Assembly: GCA_964392775.1 (NCBI GenBank) | Contig: CAYMRD010000015.1 | Coordinates: 6,235-70,234 of the forward strand | DNA: 64,000 nucleotides | Direction: 5' to 3' | DNA from: UKL13-3 sp964392775 | GTDB taxonomy: Bacteria; Bacteroidota; Bacteroidia; UKL13-3 | In this document: positions 23,288-30,873 of the stretch, piece by piece | Position numbering within the stretch: the first letter of the stretch is position 1 | Layout: each line of letters opens with the position of its first letter | Translations under genes and position numbers: made by a program | The notes under the pieces: model-generated | The model's input: only the letters and a program-made list of their open reading frames with translations | Told to the model about the DNA's origin: nothing | Databases searched by the model: none

Positions 23288-26083
23288 TTATAACGTTGCT
23301 AAAGTCCCTTTGATAATCTCTATCTTGGCTTCAGCATCTGCCATCTTTTGGCGCTCTTTTTCTACCAATTCAGGTTTAGCGTTGGCCACAAACTTTTCGT
23401 TGCTCAACTTGGCATCTACTGATTTTAAGAAGCCATGTAAGTATTCAAGCTCTTTGGTTAATTTCTCTTTTTCAGCTTCGGCATCTATTTCGATATTCAG
23501 GTGTACATATACCTCATCGGTTGCTACCTGAATAGCTGTGGTTCCTTCTATTTTTTCGGTCACAAATACAAGTTCGCTTACATTGGCCAATTTGCGAATA
23601 AGGAATACGGCTTGTTCGTAAGCCTTCTTATCCGTTGTTTTGATGGCAATGGCAAATGCTTCTTTCGGACTCAATCCTTTTGAATTGCGCAGTTCACGAA
23701 TACGTGAGATGGTTTCAAACGCTTTATCTAAATTTACAGCAACAACCGTTTCGGCTTTCGGGTACGAGGCAATACAAATCGAATCTCCTGATGTACGCTC
23801 GGCCATATTTTGCCACAACTCTTCGCTTACAAACGGCATAAACGGATGCAACACCTTCATCAAACTCTCAAAATAGACAATGGTTTGGTTATAGGTCGAT
23901 TCGTTGATCGGCTTGCCAAATTCCGGCTTGATCATCTCTAAATACCATGCGCAGAAATCATCCCAGATGAGCTTGTAAATCATCATCAGGGCTTCACTCA
24001 ATTTATAGTCGGTATACTTTGCTTCAATCTCGTTGAGGTTATCAGCAAGGCGACCTGCAAACCAATCGGCACTCAGTTTATTGCTGTTGAGGATCTCTTC
24101 GCTAAACTCCGCATCCGGCTTCACTTCCCATCCTTTTACCAAACGGAAAGCATTCCAGATTTTATTGGTGAAGTTGCGGCCTTGCTCCACCAGCGACTCA
24201 TCAAACAAAATATCGTTTCCGGCAGGGGAACACAACAACATTCCCATGCGTACCCCATCGGCTCCATATTGGGCAATCAAATCCAACGGGTCGGGTGAGT
24301 TACCCAGCGATTTGCTCATTTTTCTGCGTTGTTTATCGCGTACAATACCGGTATAATACACATTACTGAATGGCTTTTGTCCCATCCACTCATAACCGGC
24401 CATAATCATACGCGCCACCCAAAAAAACATAATCTCGGGAGCCGTAACCAAATCATTGGTTGGGTAATAATATTTGATATCGGGATTGCCTTTTTCCTTG
24501 AACCCGTCAAATACACTGACAGGCCACAACCATGAAGAGAACCAAGTATCCAAAACATCTTCATCCTGTTTAATATTTCGGATTTCAGATTTCGGATTTC
24601 GGATTTGAAACTTATCTAAGGCTTCTTCTTTTGTTTTCGCAACAACATAGTTTCCATCTTCATCATACCATGCCGGGATTTGTTGTCCCCACCACAGCTG
24701 ACGGCTGATGCACCAGTCTTTGATATTGTCAATCCAGTGTTTGTAGGTATTTTTCATATTGGCCGGATGAAACTTGATTTCATCATTCATCACCGCATCC
24801 AATACCTCCGGATTTTTAGCAATGAACTTTTTCATATCCACCCACCACTGCAAGGTCAAACGCGGTTCAATAACAGCACCGGTACGTTCGCTGGTTCCAA
24901 CCTGATTTTTATAGTCCTCAATTTTGGCAATATGCCCTGCTTCTTCTAAGTCAATGGCAATCTGTTTGCGTACGGCAAACCTGTCATTGCCAATATAGCG
25001 GGCATCCTGAGCTTTCTCATTTAAGAAACCTTCCTCGGTTAAAATATCAATCACCTCCAGATTGTATTTTTTGCCCAGCTCATAATCGTTTTTGTCGTGA
25101 GCAGGTGTAACCTTCAAACATCCTGTTCCAAAATCAACAGCCACATACTCATCTGCAATAATCTGTATTTCGCGGTTGATGAAAGGAACCAACACTTTTT
25201 TGCCAATCAGGTGTTTAAACCGTTCATCTGTTGGGTTCACACAGATGGCGGTATCGGCTAATATGGTTTCGGGGCGGGTGGTTGCTATTACAACATAATC
25301 TGTGCCCTGTATTGTATTATCACCGGTTGTGTCACCGGTTTGTGGAGACCCATAATTATCCATTTGTGGAGATGCATAATTATGCATTTGTGGAGACGCA
25401 TAATTATGCGTCTGTACAGGAATATTATTTTTCGAATTTTGAATTTCAGATTTCGAATTTTCCGTTAAATAATATTTGATATAATACAATTTGCTGTTTA
25501 CATCCTTGAAAATAACCTCTTCATCGCTGAGGGCTGTTTTGCCCTGAGGGTCCCAGTTCACCATTCGCAGTTCGCGGTAAATCAATCCTTTTTCATACAG
25601 GTCAATAAACACTTCAATAACGGCTTCGCTCAGGCTTGGCTCCATTGTAAAACGGGTTCTATCCCAATCACAGCTGGCTCCCAGCTTTTCGAGCTGCTTC
25701 AATATAATTCCTCCGTATTTCTCTTTCCACTCCCATGCGTATTTGAGGAACTCCTCGCGGCTCAGGTCCGATTTTTTGATGCCCCGCTCGCGCAGCATCT
25801 GAACAACCTTGGCTTCCGTTGCAATACTGGCATGGTCGGTTCCGGGAACCCAGCACGCATTTTTGCCCTGCATACGCGCCCTGCGAATCAATACATCCTG
25901 AATGGTATTGTTGAGCATGTGACCCATGTGCAAAACACCCGTAACGTTCGGAGGAGGAATGACCACTGTAAACGGTTCACGGTTATCCGGTTTGGATGCA
26001 AAATATTTTTGGGTCAGCCAGTATTGATACCACTTTTCTTCGGTGGCCTGGGGCGAATAGGTTTTAGGTAGTTCGTTGCTCAT
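23288..26083 (-). CDS. valS: Valyl-tRNA synthetase with in-frame repeat-derived insertions
   Basis: Charges tRNA-Val with valine; class I synthetase of 931 residues, longer than the usual ~870-880. Catalytic HMGH at 52-55 and KMSKS at 588-592; editing domain TTRPETILADTA near 268-279; C-terminal coiled coil (EIDAEAEKEKLTKELEYL). Two stretches have no counterpart in the family: residues ~208-261, with NSKSEIQNSKNN and the octapeptides HNYASPQM, HNYASPQM, DNYGSPQ; and residues ~490-505, IRNPKSEIRNIK. Both are encoded by repeat DNA found widely in intergenic regions of such genomes. They lie in surface loops between conserved blocks, so the enzyme is probably active. The gene is convergent with the PKD/T9SS gene. 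Confidence 0.95.
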   Translation of the reverse strand: MSNELPKTYSPQATEEKWYQYWLTQKYFASKPDNREPFTVVIPPPNVTGVLHMGHMLNNTIQDVLIRRARMQGKNACWVPGTDHASIATEAKVVQMLRERGIKKSDLSREEFLKYAWEWKEKYGGIILKQLEKLGASCDWDRTRFTMEPSLSEAVIEVFIDLYEKGLIYRELRMVNWDPQGKTALSDEEVIFKDVNSKLYYIKYYLTENSKSEIQNSKNNIPVQTHNYASPQMHNYASPQMDNYGSPQTGDTTGDNTIQGTDYVVIATTRPETILADTAICVNPTDERFKHLIGKKVLVPFINREIQIIADEYVAVDFGTGCLKVTPAHDKNDYELGKKYNLEVIDILTEEGFLNEKAQDARYIGNDRFAVRKQIAIDLEEAGHIAKIEDYKNQVGTSERTGAVIEPRLTLQWWVDMKKFIAKNPEVLDAVMNDEIKFHPANMKNTYKHWIDNIKDWCISRQLWWGQQIPAWYDEDGNYVVAKTKEEALDKFQIRNPKSEIRNIKQDEDVLDTWFSSWLWPVSVFDGFKEKGNPDIKYYYPTNDLVTAPEIMFFWVARMIMAGYEWMGQKPFSNVYYTGIVRDKQRRKMSKSLGNSPDPLDLIAQYGADGVRMGMLLCSPAGNDILFDESLVEQGRNFTNKIWNAFRLVKGWEVKPDAEFSEEILNSNKLSADWFAGRLADNLNEIEAKYTDYKLSEALMMIYKLIWDDFCAWYLEMIKPEFGKPINESTYNQTIVYFESLMKVLHPFMPFVSEELWQNMAERTSGDSICIASYPKAETVVAVNLDKAFETISRIRELRNSKGLSPKEAFAIAIKTTDKKAYEQAVFLIRKLANVSELVFVTEKIEGTTAIQVATDEVYVHLNIEIDAEAEKEKLTKELEYLHGFLKSVDAKLSNEKFVANAKPELVEKERQKMADAEAKIEIIKGTLATL
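24575..24607. repeat. Degenerate ATTTCGG direct repeat inside valS
   Basis: Repeats of atttcgg/atttcag (atttcggatttcagatttcg and onward) encoding the IRNPKSEIRN insertion on the minus strand. The same atttcagatttcg core occurs at 25443-25455 in the other valS insertion. Confidence 0.6.
25339..25413. repeat. Three tandem 24-base units with palindromic core, in frame inside valS
   Basis: Units at 25339-25362, 25363-25386 and 25387-25410, each tttgtggaga followed by a cataattat palindrome. The last ends in a perfect 20-base palindrome (25394-25413) centred on cataattatg. As 24 is a multiple of three, each unit encodes eight residues and leaves the frame intact. Confidence 0.85.
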
Positions 26084-26140
26084 AAATAGGTTTCGAAAAT
26101 ACGGACTTTAGGGAAATGTTTTTGTTTGAACTTTAAGATT

Positions 26141-26223
26141 CTGTCAGGCTGAGTTTATCGAAGCCCCTAGTAAAAGCTTTTGTTCTGTTAAACGTCAACA
26201 CTTCGGTAAACTCAGTGTGACAG
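26141..26223. repeat. Inverted repeat, second copy of the GTCAGG..CGAAG family
   Basis: Arms of 23 bases (26141-26163 and 26201-26223) matching at 20 positions, with a 37-base loop. Ends ctgtcag/ctgacag-like and inner cgaag/cttcg agree with the element at 1601-1667. Lies between rplS (minus) and valS (minus). Confidence 0.7.
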
Positions 26224-26230
26224 AGCAAAC

Positions 26231-26267
26231 AAAACAAAAAACCCCATCGGCTGGTGAGCTGACAGGG
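26231..26267 (-). terminator. Rho-independent terminator of the rpsP-rimM-trmD-rplS operon
   Basis: On the minus strand an 11-base-pair stem (26257-26267 with 26242-26252, one mismatch, two G-U pairs) with a 4-base loop, followed by a U-rich run (26231-26241). It lies 27 bases after the rplS stop. Confidence 0.8.
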
Positions 26268-26293
26268 CTAGTTGCAATTTAACTATGAAAAAA

Positions 26294-26647
26294 TTAACCT
26301 CTTCTTTCTTTAATTTTTGCTTTTTTACCTTTAGCATCACGCAGGTAGAACAAACGAGCTCTGCGCACTTTACCACGGCTCATCACTTCCACTTTATCAA
26401 TGTTTGCACTGAACAAAGGGAAAATACGCTCAACACCTACTCCGTTAGAGATTTTACGAACGGTAAAAGTAGAACTGATACCGGTATTTCTGCGTTGCAA
26501 AACAACACCCTGGTATTGCTGAATACGCTCTTTGTTTCCTTCACGGATTTTATAGTATACGTTTACGGTATCACCGGCAATAAATGTTGGTAATTCCTTA
26601 TTGATAAACTCTGACTCTACAAGTTTGATTGCTTCTACTGCGTTCAT
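26294..26647 (-). CDS. rplS: 50S ribosomal protein L19
   Basis: Large-subunit ribosomal protein at the 30S-50S interface, 117 residues, normal length. Diagnostic segments: FIAGDTVNVYYKIREGNKERIQ, QGVVLQRRN, FTVRKISNGVGVERIFPLFS and RGKVRRARLFYLRD. Last gene of the rpsP-rimM-trmD-rplS operon; a terminator follows. The 104-base gap to trmD is the widest inside the operon. Confidence 0.97.
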   Translation of the reverse strand: MNAVEAIKLVESEFINKELPTFIAGDTVNVYYKIREGNKERIQQYQGVVLQRRNTGISSTFTVRKISNGVGVERIFPLFSANIDKVEVMSRGKVRRARLFYLRDAKGKKAKIKERRG

Positions 26648-26751
26648 AACGATTTCCTTAAAATGGGATGCGAAAATAGGACTATAAAATTAAATACAAA
26701 AACTTTTTTCCAAAATTTATATGACAACCTTCCGAGTCACCGACTGGCAGG

Positions 26752-27426
26752 CTACTTCAACAAATCAGGTCTTCGGGCTTTGGTGCGCTCCAAACTTTTT
26801 TCATGCCTCCACTCGTCAATTTTTGCCTGATGGCCGCTCAACAATATATCCGGAATTTTCCATCCGTTGTATTCGGCCGGGCGGGTGTACACAGGCGGAC
26901 TAATCAAATCGTCCTGAAACGAATCGCTTAAAGCCGATTGTTCGTCATTAAGCACACCCGGAATCAGGCGAACAATAGCGTCAATCATCGTGGCTGCGGC
27001 CAACTCTCCCCCGGTAAGCACAAAACTCCCGATGGATAGCTCACGGGTCACCAGATGCTCTCTCACGCGTTCATCCACACCTTTATAATGTCCGCACAAA
27101 AACATCAGATTCTTTTTGGTGCTGAGTTGATTGGCAATTTTTTGGTCAAACACCTCCCCATCCGGACTGAGGTAGATGATTTCGTCATATTCCCTTTGCT
27201 CCTTCAAATGACTGATACAACGGTCAATCGGCTCCACCATCATCACCAATCCGGCTCCTCCTCCAAAAGGATAATCATCCACACTTTTGTGCTTATTGGT
27301 TGAGAAGTCACGGATATTTACACAATCAATATCCACCAACCCTTTGGTACGGGCACGTTTCATCATGGAGTGCCCAAACGGACTCTCAAACATGTCGGGA
27401 AACAAGGTTAAAATATCAATATGCAT
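26752..27426 (-). CDS. trmD: tRNA (guanine-N1-)-methyltransferase
   Basis: SPOUT-class enzyme that makes m1G37 in tRNAs with G36, preventing frameshifts. 224 residues. Motifs: MHIDILTLFPDMFESPFGHS, DDYPFGGGAGLVMMVEP (substrate-binding glycine loop), GHYKGVDERV and SIGSFVLTGGELAAATMIDA (knot and SAM-binding loop). Starts 3 bases after the rimM stop; the standard operon partner. Confidence 0.97.
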   Translation of the reverse strand: MHIDILTLFPDMFESPFGHSMMKRARTKGLVDIDCVNIRDFSTNKHKSVDDYPFGGGAGLVMMVEPIDRCISHLKEQREYDEIIYLSPDGEVFDQKIANQLSTKKNLMFLCGHYKGVDERVREHLVTRELSIGSFVLTGGELAAATMIDAIVRLIPGVLNDEQSALSDSFQDDLISPPVYTRPAEYNGWKIPDILLSGHQAKIDEWRHEKSLERTKARRPDLLK

Positions 27427-27429
27427 GGT

Positions 27430-27969
27430 TTAAACAGATAATAAGCCTTCGGGCAATTGAAGGTATATGGTTTGTTCGGTTTCGTTTATTTCTTTGATAA
27501 AGGCCTCAACAGCCGGAATCAGCACTTCCTGATTTTGGTAACGGCTACGGATTAAAATCTGGTTGGGATATTCCTCCAGAGCTTCCACCGTTCCAATCAA
27601 ACCCAATGTTTCATCAATCAGTTGATACCCCACAAACTCATCCTCCCGGTGCAAATCACGTTTGCGTTGCTTGCCCTTAGGAATCAACAACTGAGCCCCC
27701 ACAAGAAAGGATGCTTTTTCAATTGAATCTACATCTCTTAATTTAATGATGGCTTCATCATCAAACGTAAACTGAAGAGACTGGATGTAAAAAGGAACGG
27801 GCTTCCCCTGTATTTCAAGGAAAGCCCATTCGGTTTTAGGTTTTCGGATATTGATAGTAACACGCATTTCCCCTTGGGTACCATGCGTTTTTTCAACAAC
27901 TCCGGTTGAGATGAAATCTTTTCTTGCGATGGATTTAATGCCTGTTTGTTTATTGTCTTTTGGTGGCAT
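27430..27969 (-). CDS. rimM: Ribosome maturation factor RimM
   Basis: 30S assembly factor that binds S19; 179 residues. The N-terminal RimM domain begins about residue 20 (ISTGVVEKTHGTQGEMRV), followed by a PRC barrel (about 95-175, EFVGYQLIDETLGLIGTVEAL and VLIPAVEAFIKEI). The first 15 residues (MPPKDNKQTGIKSIA) are an extra polar lead; the ATG at 27969 is the only one upstream of the conserved block. Confidence 0.95.
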   Translation of the reverse strand: MPPKDNKQTGIKSIARKDFISTGVVEKTHGTQGEMRVTINIRKPKTEWAFLEIQGKPVPFYIQSLQFTFDDEAIIKLRDVDSIEKASFLVGAQLLIPKGKQRKRDLHREDEFVGYQLIDETLGLIGTVEALEEYPNQILIRSRYQNQEVLIPAVEAFIKEINETEQTIYLQLPEGLLSV

Positions 27970-28032
27970 TGAATTCGCTTTTAAAAAATCGTCTGATAAA
28001 AAAAGCCTACTGGCTCATTTCATCCGTAAGAA

Positions 28033-28599
28033 TTATTCTGCAGTTTCAGTGGTAGCTTCAGCTTCAGGAGCAGCTTCTTCGGCAGCAGGAGCAGTTTCTT
28101 CAACTTCAACCTCAGCTACAGGGTTAGCGGCAGCTTCAGCAGCAGCACGTTTTTCTGCAATTTTCTTAGCTTTTGCTTCTTTAGCTTTAGCCTCATCAGC
28201 CAATACAGCAGCACGTCTGTCTGCGATTGATTGCTGGTGACGGTCGCCATGAGCAGCTACTTTGTTTTGTTTTTCCTGTACCCACTGTTCGAATTTAGCC
28301 AAAGCCGCTTCTTCAGTTAATACTCCTTTGCGCACACCTGCCATCAGGTGATGTTTGTACAATACTCCTTTGTAAGAAAGGATTGCACGGCAAGTGTCGG
28401 TTGGTTGAGCACCGTTTTGCAACCATGTTAAAGCTTTGTCGGCATCGAGTTCGATAGTAGCCGGAACAGTTTGTGGTTTGTAGTAACCAATGTTCTCGAT
28501 AAATTTACCATCTCTCGGAGCACGTGAATCCGCCACCACAATGTGATAATAAGGCGCTTGTTTGCGTCCATGACGCTGTAATCTGATTTTTACTGACAT
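28033..28599 (-). CDS. rpsP: 30S ribosomal protein S16 with Ala/Glu-rich C-terminal extension
   Basis: Small-subunit assembly protein. The core (about 1-85) is standard: VKIRLQRHGRKQAPYYHIVVADSRAPRDGKFIENIGYY and LQNGAQPTD. The total of 188 residues is twice the E. coli length; residues ~125-188 are Ala/Glu/Lys-rich (KAKKIAEKRAAAEAAA, then an acidic tail), as in other Bacteroidota S16 proteins. The reading frame is open for 34 further codons upstream, but the ATG at 28599 matches the universal S16 N-terminus and lies downstream of a plausible promoter. Confidence 0.96.
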   Translation of the reverse strand: MSVKIRLQRHGRKQAPYYHIVVADSRAPRDGKFIENIGYYKPQTVPATIELDADKALTWLQNGAQPTDTCRAILSYKGVLYKHHLMAGVRKGVLTEEAALAKFEQWVQEKQNKVAAHGDRHQQSIADRRAAVLADEAKAKEAKAKKIAEKRAAAEAAANPVAEVEVEETAPAAEEAAPEAEATTETAE

Positions 28600-28643
28600 A
28601 TAATGTATGTTTTTAATCCCTGGGTCTCCACACCAGCGGGCGG

Positions 28644-28674
28644 CAAAGATGGAACTATTTTTATAAAAAACCAA
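28644..28674 (-). promoter_or_regulatory. Candidate promoter of the rpsP operon
   Basis: On the minus strand TTGG (28671-28674), 19 bases, then CATCTTTG (28644-28651), near the Bacteroidota TTTG/TAnnTTTG pattern with the expected spacing, 45 bases before the S16 start. Confidence 0.45.
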
Positions 28675-28693
28675 GAGCCGTTCACACAGAATA

Positions 28694-28711
28694 TTAGACA
28701 ATCTCGTCTAA
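28694..28711. promoter_or_regulatory. Short inverted repeat, possible operator
   Basis: ttagac at 28694-28699 and gtctaa at 28706-28711, 6-base spacer, in the gap between the divergent rpsP operon and the exported-protein gene at 28729, ending 17 bases before that ATG. Function is a guess. Confidence 0.25.
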
Positions 28712-28728
28712 ACCCTTAAACTTGTAGT

Positions 28729-29367
28729 ATGAAACTACTCATAACCCTGGTCCCAATGCTCCTTTGGCAACTCATTTCGGCTCAGAGCCTTTGCTCATAC
28801 CGGCAAATTTCCGGAGATAAAGTAAAGACAAAAGCCGCCAGCTATTCGTCACTTGGGTATAATATCCCTTTGGGCGACAAAGATATCATCATCGGAGGAA
28901 CCACAGCAGTTTATAAAAAATTTGGAACCTTTATTGGCTACAATGTGGGTATTCAGAACTTTATGATGCCTACGCAAGGGGAACGTGGCGACTTTACATA
29001 TAAAAATGTGGTTGAAAATGGATGGACTGTCACGGGCCGTACCGAACAATCAACCGCTTTTATGTTTAACGGGGGCCTCTCCATAGCCGTAACCCGAAAG
29101 ATGCCCGTTTATTTTGGAGCAGGTGTAACCCGAAAGCGGGAGTTTTTTGAATACATTGACCCTATGGACGGTAAGCCTAAGTGGAATGTAAATGAAAGTA
29201 GAACCCGGCAGGAAATTAATTATGTGGCAGGTGCATTTATTCCATTGTTTGGGCGTTTGGTGCTCAATGCCGGTTATAATCACAATCCTCAAACTGTTTT
29301 TGTGGGACTTTGTATATCGGGAGCATATAATTTTGAAGATGCTGATGAATGGTGGTGGGGAAACTAA
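28729..29367 (+). CDS. Exported protein, probable outer-membrane barrel, unknown function
   Basis: 212 residues. Signal peptide MKLLITLVPMLLWQLISAQ. The mature part reads as an alternating beta pattern with many aromatic and glycine positions (FGTFIGYNVGIQNF, MFNGGLSIAVTRKMPVYFGAGV, LVLNAGYNHNPQTVFVGLCISGAYNF), as for small outer-membrane barrels. No family recognised. Two cysteines near the start of the mature part. Single gene between the rpsP operon and the saccharopine dehydrogenase-like gene. Confidence 0.72.
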   Translation: MKLLITLVPMLLWQLISAQSLCSYRQISGDKVKTKAASYSSLGYNIPLGDKDIIIGGTTAVYKKFGTFIGYNVGIQNFMMPTQGERGDFTYKNVVENGWTVTGRTEQSTAFMFNGGLSIAVTRKMPVYFGAGVTRKREFFEYIDPMDGKPKWNVNESRTRQEINYVAGAFIPLFGRLVLNAGYNHNPQTVFVGLCISGAYNFEDADEWWWGN

Positions 29368-29538
29368 ATTCGAATAATGAAGCACGAAATTCGAAAAAAA
29401 TGCAGTTAAAATCATCTGCACATTTTCAAATTTGCTCATCTACACATTTTATTTCTTGAGTTCTTCGATTCAGAATATAAAAGGCATAAATGTATGTAGG
29501 CAGTTTGTTAGATTCGTATCTATAAACACCAAACTTAC

Positions 29539-30873
29539 ATGCAGCATATTCTCGTTTTGGGTGCCGGACTATCATCCTCCTATCTCATCAGGTTTCTTTT
29601 AAACAAAGCTCCCGGATATTCGTTTGAGATAACCGTGGCCGATGCAGACTCAGAAATGGCCTCACGCAAAATTGGGAATGCAACTCATGGAACCGCTATC
29701 GGTTTGGATGTATCAGATGGTGATAAACTCAGCAAGCTTATTTCTAAACACGATATTGTCATCTCATTGCTACCTCCAACCCTGCATCCTTTGGTTGCGC
29801 GGTTTTGCATCACTCACCGTAAACACCTTATCACCGCCTCCTATGTTTCACCCGAAATGCAGGCGCTGCACCACGATGCTGAACAGGCAGGTGTTTTATT
29901 GTTAAATGAATGTGGATTGGACCCGGGTATCGACCATCTCTCTGCGATGAAAATCATTCACAACATTCAACAAAAAGGCGGAATCATTACTTCCTTCAAA
30001 TCTTTTTGCGGAGGTTTGGTGGCTCCGGAGTATGACGACAATCCCTGGAATTATAAATTTACATGGAACCCCAGAAATGTTGTTTTGGCCGGACAAGCCC
30101 CTGCGAAGTACCGTTACAACGGACAACTTAAATTCATCACCCCTCAACATATTTTTGAACAAACCGAACGGGTTGAGATTACCGGACTTGGAAATTATGA
30201 ATCGTATGCCAACCGAGATTCGTTAGGTTATATCGAACCTTACGGAATTGAATCGGCACATACTGTTTTAAGAGGAACCTTGCGCAAAGAAGGCTATTGC
30301 AAGGCATGGAATCAGTTGGTCAGACTTGGATTAACAGACGACTCATTTGTGATTGAACATGCGAATAAGCATTCGTACCGACAATGGCTGAATGCTTTTG
30401 TGCCGGGTGATGATATCAAACAATTAGAAGAGCGTACCGCTCAACTTTTGGGATGCTCTCCATCAAGTGAATACTTTCAAAAAATATCCTGGCTTGGATT
30501 GTTCAGTGATGAAATCATTCCGCTTGAAAAAGCAACTCCTGCTCAGATTTTACAAAATCTGTTAGAACGTAAGTGGAAACTCAAGGCAGGCGAACTCGAT
30601 ATGATTGTGATGAAACATATCATCCATTATACCCTTGAAGGAAATTCATACGAAGTATCAAGCGAATTGATTGTAAAAGGAGAAGACGAGGTGTACACTG
30701 CCATGGCAAAAACAGTTGGATTGCCGATGGCTTTGGCAGTTCTTCATATCCTGAAAGGTTCTGTCAACTTAAAAGGCGTTCATATTCCAATCAAACCCGA
30801 AATTTACGAACCCATTTTACATGAACTCCAACAGCTCAATATTACCTTTACCGAAACGACCCATGCGATTTGA
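29539..30873 (+). CDS. Saccharopine dehydrogenase family protein (LYS9-like)
   Basis: 444 residues. The N-terminal Rossmann domain starts with HILVLGAGLSSSYLIRFLL; the middle and C-terminal parts match the glutamate-forming saccharopine dehydrogenase/saccharopine reductase fold (NECGLDPGIDHLSAM, FKSFCGGLVAPEYDDNPWNYKFTWNPRNVVLAGQ, GTLRKEGYCKAWNQLV). Members interconvert saccharopine with glutamate and alpha-aminoadipic semialdehyde. In a DAP-pathway organism this would fit lysine degradation, but substrate is not certain. No lysine-ketoglutarate reductase is in the window. The following gene begins before its stop (overlap of 11 bases). Confidence 0.88.
   Translation: MQHILVLGAGLSSSYLIRFLLNKAPGYSFEITVADADSEMASRKIGNATHGTAIGLDVSDGDKLSKLISKHDIVISLLPPTLHPLVARFCITHRKHLITASYVSPEMQALHHDAEQAGVLLLNECGLDPGIDHLSAMKIIHNIQQKGGIITSFKSFCGGLVAPEYDDNPWNYKFTWNPRNVVLAGQAPAKYRYNGQLKFITPQHIFEQTERVEITGLGNYESYANRDSLGYIEPYGIESAHTVLRGTLRKEGYCKAWNQLVRLGLTDDSFVIEHANKHSYRQWLNAFVPGDDIKQLEERTAQLLGCSPSSEYFQKISWLGLFSDEIIPLEKATPAQILQNLLERKWKLKAGELDMIVMKHIIHYTLEGNSYEVSSELIVKGEDEVYTAMAKTVGLPMALAVLHILKGSVNLKGVHIPIKPEIYEPILHELQQLNITFTETTHAI

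Noticed and set aside
27851..28240. Ser/Ala-rich plus-strand frame of 129 codons
   Set aside because: It is the reverse reading of the Ala/Glu-rich tail of S16 and the start of rimM; the composition is explained by that.
28600..28701. Upstream extension of rpsP by 34 codons
   Set aside because: S16 begins with MSVKIRLQRHGRK; the extension would also cover the candidate promoter.
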